Below, in pieces: positions 27,405-34,725 of a stretch of 36,102 nt of DNA (within the stretch, counting starts at the first letter, position 1; the number at the start of each line of letters is the position of its first letter). The translations under genes and the position numbers were made by a program. The notes under the pieces are model-generated. The model was given only the letters and a program-made list of their open reading frames with translations, did no database searches and was not told the origin of the DNA. Where the stretch lies: NCBI RefSeq assembly GCF_030323265.1, contig NZ_CP104991.1, forward strand, positions 770,001 to 806,102, written 5' to 3'. This stretch comes from Terrirhizobium terrae (lineage in GTDB: Bacteria > Pseudomonadota > Alphaproteobacteria > Rhizobiales > Rhizobiaceae).

Positions 27405-28456
27405 GATGCGCCGCACTTACCTGTCGTTGGAGTTATCGGCGTCACGCTTCTCGTATTCTTGTTCCTTGTTCCATCCGTGGTCTTCACGATCTTCGCCGGC
27501 CTCTTCCCGGCGGTACTCCTGCGAGCAGACGGAGAGAAGGTCTCATCCCGGACGGGATTGGGCGAGAGGGTGGGTGTAGGGATCTCCTCCCTTTTGATCG
27601 TACTCGTGATAGATATCGCGCTTACAGCCTTTGCTCCTTTCGTCGCAAAGCAGGCAGATCAGCTCCCGACTTCGATGCCGCAGGCGATTGCCCGAATTGC
27701 GGAACGTCTACAGGAACTCAAGCTGGGCCAGATGCTCATCGAGCGCCTTTCGCCGGAGCAGTTTATGTCGGGTGGGATGACGTCGAGTGCGACGACTGCC
27801 GTGTCCTCAACCATCGGCGCCGTTGGAAATTTCGTCATCATCATCTTCATCGGGCTGTATGGCGCGCTCGACCCGGGCACATACCGCCGTGGCCTGCTTG
27901 CGCTGTTTCCGCGATCGGCTCGCCTCCGTGGTGAGGAGCCCTGAAAAAATCCGGCGTGATGCTCCGCAGCTGGCTCAAGTCGCAGTTGATGTCGATGGCT
28001 GCGGTAGGCATTCTCACCGCGCTTGGCCTGTGGGCGACCGGACTGCCGCTTGCTCCTCTTCTCGGAATCATAGCGGCGCTGTTCGCGTTCATTCCGGATA
28101 TCGGACCTGTGCTCGCTATTCTACCTGCACTTTCGCTAACGCTGCCGGACGGCTCTCAGATGATTGCGCTCGTGGTCGCTGTCTGAATCGTCGTACAGGC
28201 GGTCGAGAGCTATCTGATTACTCCGCTAATCCAGCAGAACGAGACGTCACTCCCCCTGCCATTGATCATCGCAGTACAGATGCTGCCAGGCGCAGTTTTC
28301 GGGACCCGTGGTTTCGCTCTAGCAAGACCGCTATGTGCACTCGCGATCGTTCTCATCAAAGAACTTTATCTTGGTGATTTCCTCGAACCGAATGCTCTGA
28401 CCGCGGCGCTCTCCTTCGGCAGCAGGCCGGGTGCCATTATAGTCGCGGCCGAATGA
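27405..28456 (+). pseudogene. AI-2E/PerM-family transporter pseudogene
   Basis: The conserved membrane segments of the AI-2E transporter (PerM) family appear in order but are broken. The first frame reads VVGVIGVTLLVFLFLVP, ADGEKVSSRTGLGERV, then GNFVIIIFIGLYGALDP and stops at 27944. A shifted frame resumes with KKSGVMLRSWLKSQL and LLGIIAALFAFIPDIGPVLA, meeting an in-frame TGA at 28184-28186 where relatives often have Trp. After it, the sequence IVVQAVESYLITPLIQQ continues to a TGA at 28456. No good start codon is visible (TAA at 27402, TTG at 27459). A frameshift plus a nonsense change argue for true decay. Relatives are roughly 350-residue inner-membrane exporters. Confidence 0.8.
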
Positions 28457-28462
28457 TCGCGC

Positions 28463-28555
28463 TCATCTCGGCTTGTTTTCGACGATTTTGCCCGTGGTTT
28501 TCCCCTGGCTCGTTTCCCAGGTGACCTTGTCGCTTTTCTTCGGGGTTTCATTCAT
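28463..28555 (-). CDS. Very short DUF2945-like protein (TUDOR-like), probably truncated
   Basis: An intact 30-codon frame starts at 28555 after a GAGGAGG ribosome binding site: MNETPKKSDKVTWETSQG, then KTTGKIVENKPR and stop. The KVxWxTSQGKTxGKIV core is the N-terminal half of DUF2945 (hypervirulence-associated, TUDOR-like) proteins, which are usually around 70 residues. The C-terminal half with its lysine-rich tail is missing, so it may be a truncated gene or a natural mini-version. It follows the DUF2934 gene by 10 bp in the same direction, forming a two-gene unit. Confidence 0.6.
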   Translation of the reverse strand: MNETPKKSDKVTWETSQGKTTGKIVENKPR

Positions 28556-28565
28556 GCCAACCTCC

Positions 28566-28808
28566 TCAATCCGGGTTCACAGCCGATGGCGGCTTGATGT
28601 CGGATGCCGTGTTGGTTTCCGTATCGCCTTTTGCGAACTCGTCGTCAGCCTGTTGGTTGACCTTGGTGACATCTTCGGATTGCTGTTCGGTCAATTCGTG
28701 CTGCTCTTCGGCACGTCTCCAGTGGTCGTCATGCGCACCTTCCGGGCGACCTTCGTCCTCCCAGATCTTGTAGGACCGTTCTCGCCGTTTTTGGTCGTTA
28801 TCGTTCAT
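28566..28808 (-). CDS. DUF2934 small protein
   Basis: 80 residues from ATG 28808, with a strong AGGAGGAAA ribosome binding site. The N-terminal core YKIWEDEGRPEGAHDDHW then RRAE is the DUF2934 signature, common in rhizobia and other proteobacteria. The remaining half is highly acidic and low complexity (EEQHELTEQQSEDV). Function unknown; such small proteins tend to cluster with stress genes, as here with the DUF2945-like, DUF3140 and general-stress genes. Intact. Confidence 0.85.
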   Translation of the reverse strand: MNDNDQKRRERSYKIWEDEGRPEGAHDDHWRRAEEQHELTEQQSEDVTKVNQQADDEFAKGDTETNTASDIKPPSAVNPD

Positions 28809-28965
28809 AGTCGTTTCCTCCTGAATGCGGGGACATAACTGCGCGTATCGAGACTCGTTCCTTTTACAGCGGCGCCAAGCGACCTGGAGGAAAATGCCAC
28901 CAGTTTTGTTTTCCGATGGATCATTTGGAGATCGCGCACGTTCGGCTTCAAACAAGGGAGTTTCG

Positions 28966-29217
28966 ATGATGCGGCTAACAGACGATGCACGATCAATCCT
29001 GGTCTTCGCGGCCTACCATCAACTTGTCGGCGGCGAGCCCGTCAAGGAAGTCGTGCTCGACGATGGCGTCGGACACCAGGCGAGTTCCAAAGGCCGGAAA
29101 GAACTCGAAGACGCCGGGCTGATCCGCATAGATGGCGATCGCGCCCACATCACGGAGGAAGGCGAAGCCGTCCTTTTATCTCTGCTGAGTTCCATTCGAC
29201 AGGCAACAGGAGGCTGA
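28966..29217 (+). CDS. Small conserved hypothetical protein, winged-helix-like
   Basis: 83 residues from ATG 28966, with an AAGGGAG ribosome binding site seven bases upstream. The sequence MMRLTDDARSILVFAAYHQL, SSKGRKELEDAGLIRIDGDRAHITEEGEAVL has the pattern of a short winged-helix domain: an ordered helix pair followed by a strand-turn-strand wing (LIRIDGDRAHITEEG). No family is named with confidence. The next small gene starts one base after its stop, so the two are an operon. A role in stress response is suggested only by location. Confidence 0.75.
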   Translation: MMRLTDDARSILVFAAYHQLVGGEPVKEVVLDDGVGHQASSKGRKELEDAGLIRIDGDRAHITEEGEAVLLSLLSSIRQATGG

Positions 29218-29218
29218 C

Positions 29219-29362
29219 ATGACGGAGTCGAAAAACAGCTCCGGGAGCGATGCTGCTCGGACGGAAGAAGGACAGGCTGACGAAAACCGGAAGGTTCTAA
29301 AGCAGAAGGCGGAGGAAGGCCTCAAGAACGCGGACGACGAGCTCCCGAAGGATCAGATTTGA
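29219..29362 (+). CDS. Small hydrophilic protein
   Basis: 47 residues (MTESKNSSGSDAARTEEGQA ... EEGLKNADDELPKDQI), extremely charged and likely disordered. ATG 29219 is preceded by CAGGAGG and begins one base after the stop of the winged-helix-like gene, so translation is coupled. No domain is recognised. It could be a small stress-protective or partner protein. It is too short for most automatic gene callers. Confidence 0.6.
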   Translation: MTESKNSSGSDAARTEEGQADENRKVLKQKAEEGLKNADDELPKDQI

Positions 29363-29451
29363 GGCGGTACCGAGGCACTTGAGCGGTTGTCCCCTTGAGC
29401 GAGCCAGATAGCCCAAGCGAGCGGCCATTACACCTGTCCAGGAAAACCCCA

Positions 29452-29925
29452 ATGACCACAATGACCACAATGACGATGAATGAGCTTTCGAAGAAGCTCG
29501 GCAAGATTGATTTCTGCATGTTCAACACCAATGGACCCGAAAGTATCGTTAGTCGCCCGATGAGCAACAATGGCGATGTCGAGTATGACGGCAACTCGTG
29601 GTTCTTCTCGTACGAGGACACGAGAAAGGTCCGCGACATTAATCGGGACACTGGTGTCACTCTGGACTTTACCGCTTTGCCAAGTCTCCTTGGAAAGCCG
29701 GGCATCTTCGTCGCCGTCGACGGAGAAGCGAACCTAATCCATGACAAGAGCCCGTTCGAAGCGCATTGGGTGTCGGATCTCGAGCGGTGGTTCCCTGAGG
29801 GAATCGATACCACCGGTATCGTTTTGATCAAGGTATCGGCTAGGTCGATCGAATACTGGGGCGGTGAGGAAACCGGACGGATCGAGCTTGCTGCGGTCGA
29901 TGCACTCGCGGGAGGTGCCGTATGA
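29452..29925 (+). CDS. General stress protein 26-like, pyridoxamine 5'-phosphate oxidase-fold protein
   Basis: 157 residues if started at ATG 29452, with AGGAAAA upstream. The N-terminus contains a tandem ATGACCACA repeat, giving several in-frame ATGs (29452, 29461 and later), so the true start is ambiguous. The body SRPMSNNGDVEYDGNSWFF, YEDTRKVRDINRD and VTLDF matches the FMN-binding split-barrel of general stress protein 26 (GS26) proteins. Flavin binding is known for relatives; the enzymatic reaction is unclear. The stop overlaps the next gene by ATGA, so both are one unit. Confidence 0.85.
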   Translation: MTTMTTMTMNELSKKLGKIDFCMFNTNGPESIVSRPMSNNGDVEYDGNSWFFSYEDTRKVRDINRDTGVTLDFTALPSLLGKPGIFVAVDGEANLIHDKSPFEAHWVSDLERWFPEGIDTTGIVLIKVSARSIEYWGGEETGRIELAAVDALAGGAV

Positions 29926-30266
29926 GTGGCAGAGCGCACGACAAAGACCAGATCTGGGATGATTTCGGTGAAGCCGTAAACATGTCCCCGGCGGAGTTAG
30001 AGAAGTGGTTGAAGACCGAAGAGAGCAAGGCAGTTGGCTGGTCCGGCGATGGCGGCGGCGAAACGGTGGGTCATCATTCCGGCCGCAGAATCGTCGAGAT
30101 CAAACACAAGAGAAAGGCTGACCTGACTGACGACGACTATGCCCACATGAGAAAAGTTGTCGGCTACGTGCATCGGCATCTTGCACAAGGAGGCCCTAAG
30201 GAAAATCGGGAAGATTCCCGTTGGCGCTATTCTCTTATGAATTGGGGACATGATCCGTTGAAATGA
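29922..30266 (+). CDS. DUF3140 protein
   Basis: 114 residues, intact. The motifs EAVNMSPAELEKWLKTEES near 17-35, GGGETVGHHSGRRIVEI near 45-61, DLTDDDYAHMRKVVGYVHRH near 68-87 and the C-terminal WRYSLMNWGHDPLK identify DUF3140, a family of small proteins annotated as DNA-binding-like. Its start overlaps the stop of the GS26-like gene (ATGA at 29922). It is commonly associated with stress-type genes. Function unknown. Confidence 0.85.
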   Translation: MSGRAHDKDQIWDDFGEAVNMSPAELEKWLKTEESKAVGWSGDGGGETVGHHSGRRIVEIKHKRKADLTDDDYAHMRKVVGYVHRHLAQGGPKENREDSRWRYSLMNWGHDPLK

Positions 30267-30445
30267 GCCGAATCCCGTTACCTTGAAAAGGACGAGTTGC
30301 TCATTTGGTTTCAACCTCTTCGTGTCAACATACGCTCTCAAATCATTGGCGACATGAATGAGTGACTGAAAATCGACAATCGCGGCGATTTCGGATGGCG
30401 ATTGAGGTGGCAAAGCAAATCGTCAGCGACGAGGGTGTCGATCTA

Positions 30446-30456
30446 AAGCATGTCGC
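30446..30456. repeat. IS630 left terminal inverted repeat
   Basis: AAGCATGTCGC, directly after the TA at 30444-30445. It pairs with 31483-31493 with one mismatch. Confidence 0.8.
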
Positions 30457-30458
30457 AT

Positions 30459-31412
30459 TTATTCAGCCTCATATCCTGCTGCTTTAAAGAAGTTTATGCA
30501 TTCGGTGACGGAGAAGAGGCTGATGATGTCACCGAGAGCATTGGCGATTGCATCGAAGCTTCGTGCAGCTCGCTTTCGCAGGAGTGCCTTGAGTTTTGAG
30601 AATGCCATTTCGATAGGGTTCAGGTCTGGCGAATAAGGCGGCAGGAATAGAAGCCATGCGCCTTCCGCCTTGACCAACTGTTCCGCCCGTTCGCTTTTGT
30701 GGAAGCCGACATTATCGAGGATGACGACGTCGCCAGGCGACAGTGTCGGCACAAGCTGTGTCTCAATCCATTTTTCGAAGATGCGGCTGTTCATCGGAGC
30801 GTCGACGATCCATGGCGCGGTCAGGCCATGGCAGCGCAGTCCGGCAATGAAGGTCTGCGTCTTCCATTTCCCGAACGGAGCATAGGCGGCAAAGCGACTT
30901 CCTTTGGCCGACCATCCGGTGCGTTTTGTCAGGCGCGTATTCGTGGATGTCTCATCGATAAAGATGAGTCGCGCCAAGGCTTTGTTGAAGAACCGCTTTC
31001 GACGGTTGATCCACAGGTCACGCGCCTTGGCGATCTCCGGTCTGCGCTGCTCGCTTGCCTTGAGGCTTTTTTTATTGCTCAGCCCGAGCCGGTGCAGAAA
31101 TCGCCCGACAGTGGCACGGTGGACTTCGATGCCGCGCTCGGCAAGCGCAACACACAGTTCGTCCAAAGTCGTTTCGCCATGGACAGACATCCGCTCGCGG
31201 ACCCAATCACCATGAGCCAAGAGCTTCGCACCACCAGGCGGGTTCCCCTGCTTGCCGGCGATCAGAGAACCGGATGACCGATGCAGGATCACCATGTTGT
31301 TGACGAACCGAGGCGAAACCCGGAAACGCCGAGCGGCTTCACGGTTACTATGCCCCTCATTCACAAACGCAACGACACGCTCACGCAACTCGATCGGATG
31401 CGGCTTGCCCAT
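30459..31412 (-). CDS. IS630-family transposase (DDE type, single frame)
   Basis: 317 residues from ATG 31412, chosen for the AAGGAGA ribosome binding site just upstream rather than the earlier in-frame ATG at 31445. The N-terminal helix-turn-helix (NREAARRFRVSPRFVNNMV) near 22-40 is followed by a second DNA-binding region (LDELCVALAERGIEVHRATV). The DDE catalytic residues are visible in IFIDETS near 150, VILDNVGFHKS near 228 and PPYSPDLNPIEMAFSKLK near 255-272. The frame is intact with no programmed frameshift. It catalyses cut-and-paste transposition at TA sites. Confidence 0.93.
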   Translation of the reverse strand: MGKPHPIELRERVVAFVNEGHSNREAARRFRVSPRFVNNMVILHRSSGSLIAGKQGNPPGGAKLLAHGDWVRERMSVHGETTLDELCVALAERGIEVHRATVGRFLHRLGLSNKKSLKASEQRRPEIAKARDLWINRRKRFFNKALARLIFIDETSTNTRLTKRTGWSAKGSRFAAYAPFGKWKTQTFIAGLRCHGLTAPWIVDAPMNSRIFEKWIETQLVPTLSPGDVVILDNVGFHKSERAEQLVKAEGAWLLFLPPYSPDLNPIEMAFSKLKALLRKRAARSFDAIANALGDIISLFSVTECINFFKAAGYEAE

Positions 31413-31482
31413 GGTGCATCTCCTTCCATGGGCAAAGTGAATCATACTTCAAGCCAAACTGGAATCCTGAATCCGGTTAACG

Positions 31483-31493
31483 GCGACACGCTT
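31483..31493. repeat. IS630 right terminal inverted repeat
   Basis: GCGACACGCTT, directly before the TA at 31494-31495; its reverse complement is AAGCGTGTCGC. Confidence 0.8.
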
Positions 31494-31735
31494 TAGCGCG
31501 TGCCGCACGTGACGGAAGCGAGAACGGTGTCCACGCTGCCGGCAGATCCTTTGGTCTGGCTATTACCGACGCACCAATGGAAGTGTATGACGGACTACTA
31601 CAAGACGATGGCGAAACGTGAGATACAGCTGTTAAAGCTAAAGCAACATTTCCAATCATGATCGACACTGCCTCGTGACGGCTTATTATTCGGGCTCAGG
31701 GTTCGGATGAGCATCGCACTGACGTCGATCGAGAA

Positions 31736-32410
31736 CTATGCCCGCCCCAAACGCCGGCGCAAGAACGCGTTTTCGGAACGGAGCTTCTCCCCAAGAAGCT
31801 TTCGGAGCCGTGCATTTTCCAGTTCCAGCTGACGCAAATCGTCCATCTCGTCGCCAGCTGCGGTCATGGACTCCAGATCATCGAGCCTGGCTGTTGCCGG
31901 TTTTCTTGTCGATGCCTTGGTCCGGACGGGCGCGATGTCTGAAGCGCGGTCCATGCGGTTGACAGGCCTCGTTCGTCCGCGCTTGCTGGGCTCGTCGACT
32001 GGCTGAAGGGACTCATGCGCTGCGCCTTCCGCTGTGGGCACGACCGGATCGAGCTGGAGCTTGTTACTCTCGGTTCTGCTGACCGGCTTAGCTGCTGTAG
32101 GAATGGCGGCTTTCACATTGAGATCTTGGGGCGGCTCGTCTGTCACCGACGTCTCATAGGCGGCCTTGTCTCTAGAGCTATCCCTCCCTCGGACTTTATC
32201 GTCTGGTTCACCATCTGCTGTCGGTGAACCTTGACCGTTAGAAGCACCATTCATCGAGCTCGCATCGTCAACACCGTCAGCATAAGAGTTGAGATCGACT
32301 TCGCCCCAGATCGACTTGGGCTTAGACTGCAGCTTCCGGCGTGTCCCCTTATACTCGACGACGAAATTGCTCCTGGGTTTCTTCAAATCGTAGCTCCGTA
32401 GGTAGGCCAT
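31736..32410 (-). CDS. SyrB-like coiled-coil protein 1
   Basis: 225 residues from ATG 32410; an in-frame TTG at 32455 is possible but the MAYLRSYDLKKPRSNF start resembles a family N-terminus. The N-terminal basic segment (FVVEYKGTRRKLQSKPKSIWGEVDL) is followed by a long acidic, low-complexity linker, then a C-terminal heptad coil (LRQLELENARLRKLLGEKLR, ENAFLRRRLGRA). The coil matches that of SyrB, a rhizobial protein linked to repression of syrM. DNA or protein binding is inferred. It shares the coil with two more genes at 33492 and 34327. Function unknown. Confidence 0.7.
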   Translation of the reverse strand: MAYLRSYDLKKPRSNFVVEYKGTRRKLQSKPKSIWGEVDLNSYADGVDDASSMNGASNGQGSPTADGEPDDKVRGRDSSRDKAAYETSVTDEPPQDLNVKAAIPTAAKPVSRTESNKLQLDPVVPTAEGAAHESLQPVDEPSKRGRTRPVNRMDRASDIAPVRTKASTRKPATARLDDLESMTAAGDEMDDLRQLELENARLRKLLGEKLRSENAFLRRRLGRA

Positions 32411-32851
32411 AAAGAAATCAAGCCGCAAGAAGTCACGCTTTTGAGGAAATCGCAACCCCTGCTAGTGAAAGCTCACAGTGAGATCTTCAACGCGCAGGAT
32501 GACAGCACACGGTCCGATTGATTTGCTAGGCCGACTGTCTGGGTTCAGGACCTCTGCGATCACCTAAGTGTCTATCCTGATCAGCGACGCTTTGTGCTGA
32601 AGGATCGCGCTTCTTGCCTTCCCCGTTCATATCAACGCGGCTTTCGGTTTGGGTGAACCAAGAACAGTCCATCGACACCGTGCAACGAAACTGCCATGAA
32701 ACGCCGTAGGTGACGCACTATGGCAGTACAGATTTGTTTCATGCCACAGGATAACTCGATCTTGTTGATCTTGCGCTGTTAGTGAGCCTCGACACCTTGA
32801 CCAGAGCGGTGGAGCGGTCAAATTCGTATTCAACAAGCCTAGCGGGAACCA
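32411..32851. other. Stretch of about 440 bp without a supported gene
   Basis: It contains nested inverted repeats. CTGCCAT (32691-32697) can pair with ATGGCAG (32720-32726), and the overlapping CATGAAAC (32695-32702) with GTTTCATG (32736-32743), so the folds are mutually exclusive. They lie about 110 bp before the next small gene and may be part of its leader. No other feature is supported. Confidence 0.4.
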
Positions 32852-33151
32852 ATGCCTTACTATCTAGTCACACAGAGCTCCCTCATCGAAGCAGACAACG
32901 AACAGGCGGCGGCCCAGAAAGTTGTCGACCGGCTGCGAACTGGCGTTCAGCTCCAGGTGTCAGTGAAGTCCGATGAGACAACGCTCTCACACGTTATCGT
33001 TGCTGGGAAAGGCGTGGTCCTGAGCGAACAACCGGCGACAAGCAAACAGCACTACTTCAAAACAGCCGAGCCAGCCACCAGTGATGAACGTGGCGGTAGG
33101 ACCTCACTAAGGCGACTCATAGCGCTAGCACGCATGAAGGGGCGTGCGTAA
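32852..33151 (+). CDS. Small hypothetical protein
   Basis: 99 residues from ATG 32852 (MPYYLVTQSSLIEADNEQAA), with only a weak GCGGGA ribosome binding site. The first half looks like a compact alpha/beta domain (AAAQKVVDRLRTGVQLQVSV, THVIV-like LSHVIVAGKGVVL). The last 25 residues are Arg-rich and basic (RGGRTSLRRLIALARMKGRA). No family is recognised. It lies between SyrB-like genes but on the opposite strand. It is a plausible gene because of its codon use and ordered first half; confidence is moderate. Confidence 0.55.
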   Translation: MPYYLVTQSSLIEADNEQAAAQKVVDRLRTGVQLQVSVKSDETTLSHVIVAGKGVVLSEQPATSKQHYFKTAEPATSDERGGRTSLRRLIALARMKGRA

Positions 33152-33491
33152 GCTCAGTTCCTCTTTCCGTTTCGATCTTCGGATAACCAGACGTTCGCGC
33201 CCGTCCACCGAGCAGTGAAAATTTAACCGATGGGTTGCGAGCAATGAGCCCGTCCCTATGGATGAGTTTCAAGTTGGCGTGCCTGTCCCGATCCAGCGTG
33301 GACTGCGACTGTCGCGCCGACGGCCGAGCAATGGGATAAGAGACAGGTCATGGGGACCAGGCAGCACCCAGTCATATGGAGGGTAGGCCAAAATGGTACG
33401 ATCGACCCCTATTCCATTCTACCCTCCCTCTGCTCGCGCAACACTTCTGGTCTTGTTTCCATTGATGCGACGGAACGAAACGCACGGTACT
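33152..33491. other. Stretch of about 340 bp without a supported gene
   Basis: Apart from the inverted repeat at 33378-33427, nothing is seen. A 42-codon open frame near 33260 has no supporting signal. Confidence 0.4.
33378..33427. repeat. Interrupted inverted repeat near the end of SyrB-like gene 2
   Basis: GGAGGGTAG (33378-33386) and CTACCCTCC (33419-33427) are perfect nine-base arms; AATGG (33392-33396) and CCATT (33414-33418) extend the pairing inward with a five-base bulge. It lies about 65 bp beyond the SyrB-like gene 2 stop, so a transcription-end structure is possible. Confidence 0.4.
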
Positions 33492-34157
33492 TCAGTCATA
33501 GCGCCGGAGCAAAGCCCTGAGCTGCGCATTCTGGAGGATGAGTTTCTGTGCAAGGGATCCGCGCAAGGTTTCAATCTCCGCGTCGAGTTCAGCCATTTCA
33601 TCCAATACAGTTTTCTTTGCGCCGGGTTGTGCGACTACTGCTTGACCAGCTTTGCTAGCCGTCTCGTGAGCGACATCGACTTTTCTCGCGAAATTCCCGC
33701 GCTTCGATCTGACGCCATTTGCTGAGACCATACTACTCTTATCTGTGGCGACAATCCGTTCGACTGTCGCTTCATCTACATCCTCGCCTGTCGGCTCTCG
33801 ATCGGAACCAGCACTTTCGACACCACCACTACTCGATACTGCTTCAGCGTCGTCGGCGAGCTGGACCTGTTCACCATCATTTATCGGACGCAGATCATCC
33901 GAGCGATCTACAGACCGAGCTTCGACGTCTGAATTATCCTCTGGTTCTTCCCCTCGCGTATCAAATGCAGCGTCAACAATGTTCGGTTCGTCGTTGGTTT
34001 GATCCGCAGTTCTTGGTTTAACGGTCTCCGTCGGCGGCGCGGGTCCATCCTGTGCAAACTCTCGGATTGTCGCCTCGGTCTCCGGCTGCAGCTCGACAGC
34101 CTTCACCTCACCTGAGATCGGAGCCTTTTTCGGGGCCGATGCAGGCTTTCTCGACAC
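33492..34157 (-). CDS. SyrB-like coiled-coil protein 2
   Basis: 221 residues from a GTG at 34157, start uncertain because the frame is open further upstream to a TGA. A long acidic, disordered middle (PEDNSDVEARSVDRSDD and similar) leads to a C-terminal coil, LDEMAELDAEIETLRGSLAQ then KLILQNAQLRALLRRYD. The ending (xxLRGSLAQKLxxQNAQLRALL) is a diverged copy of the LRKxLxEKLRxENAxLRxRL coil in the two flanking relatives. Function unknown. It lacks the Lys/Arg/Ala-rich linker of gene 3. Confidence 0.65.
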   Translation of the reverse strand: MSRKPASAPKKAPISGEVKAVELQPETEATIREFAQDGPAPPTETVKPRTADQTNDEPNIVDAAFDTRGEEPEDNSDVEARSVDRSDDLRPINDGEQVQLADDAEAVSSSGGVESAGSDREPTGEDVDEATVERIVATDKSSMVSANGVRSKRGNFARKVDVAHETASKAGQAVVAQPGAKKTVLDEMAELDAEIETLRGSLAQKLILQNAQLRALLRRYD

Positions 34158-34326
34158 GAGGTCTGCTAGAACTCTCCAGGGGTCTTCATATGGTCTGAAC
34201 CTTCAGCCAGCGACCGATTTAACTTGGCCGCGTTACAATCACGCCGGGCTCAACTCGCGAGCCCGGCGCGCCAGCCATTTCCATCACAACAGTGCTCATT
34301 TGGGGCGTTGCTGGACAAACCGATGA

Positions 34327-34725
34327 TCAGGTGTGCCCAAGGCGCTTTCGAAGATCCGCATTTTCCGCACGTAGTCTGTCGGAAAGCTCCTTGCGCAGGC
34401 GCTTGTTTTCCTCTTCGAGCTTGATGAGATCAGCGATGTCGTCGAGAGGCTCCATTGCAGTGACGATTTTCGCCCCGGTTTGCTTTGAACGCGGCGCTTT
34501 CACGGCAACCTTCGTATCCTTCGCCGTGACAACGGAACGACGTCTGGCGCGTGGCTTTTTGGCAGGCTTTTCTGCTGCGGCATGGGCCGCGGCCGCCGTG
34601 GCAACAGCTTCAACGGCTGCTTTCGGTCGGCGTGGTCCGCGCGTATTCTTCACGGCGGGCGGGGTAATCTTTGCGTCGATTGCAGCGCTCTCACCAACAT
34701 TACCAGCAATAGTCTCATCAGCCAT
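34327..34725 (-). CDS. SyrB-like coiled-coil protein 3
   Basis: 132 residues from ATG 34725, with an AGAGGAGAAAA ribosome binding site. The middle is Ala/Lys/Arg-rich (AAEKPAKKPRARRRSVV, KAPRSKQTGAK), likely nucleic-acid binding, and the C-terminus is a clear coil: LDDIADLIKLEEENKRLRKE then LSDRLRAENADLRKRLGHT. Length and layout fit SyrB-type rhizobial regulators. In Sinorhizobium SyrB acts upstream of the syrM/nodD3 symbiotic circuit; that role is not assumed here. It is 169 bp before the GTG of SyrB-like gene 2 in transcription order. Confidence 0.75.
   Translation of the reverse strand: MADETIAGNVGESAAIDAKITPPAVKNTRGPRRPKAAVEAVATAAAAHAAAEKPAKKPRARRRSVVTAKDTKVAVKAPRSKQTGAKIVTAMEPLDDIADLIKLEEENKRLRKELSDRLRAENADLRKRLGHT

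Larger units (their letters stand above)
30446..31493 (-). mobile_element. IS630-family insertion sequence
   Basis: 1048 bp, flanked by TA on both sides (30444-30445 and 31494-31495), the target duplication expected of IS630. Terminal inverted repeats begin AAGCATGTCGC on the left and, read inwards from the right end, AAGCGTGTCGC, matching at 10 of 11 positions. It carries a single intact transposase gene on the minus strand and splits a small ORF. It looks potentially active. Confidence 0.88.
30395..31621 (+). pseudogene. Small ORF split by an IS630-family insertion
   Basis: Left part 30395-30445 reads MAIEVAKQIVSDEGVDL. Right part 31496-31621 reads ARAARDGSENGVHAAGRSFG, then LAITDAPMEVYDGLLQDDGET and stop. 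If the element 30446-31493 and one TA copy (31494-31495) are removed, the two parts join in frame into a 58-residue product through GAT CTA GCG. An earlier GTG start at 30362 is also in frame. No family was recognised. The clean frame restoration supports a real, recently disrupted gene. Confidence 0.6.

Noticed and set aside
28473..28838. 121-codon plus-strand frame across the DUF2945/DUF2934 genes
   Set aside because: It is opposite two small genes with strong ribosome binding sites and recognisable families; its own start has no support.
29997..30413. 138-codon minus-strand frame opposite the DUF3140 gene
   Set aside because: Most of it is antisense to DUF3140; the extra N-terminal part has no recognisable features.
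30699..31277. 192-codon plus-strand frame inside the IS630 element
   Set aside because: Shadow of the intact transposase gene on the other strand.
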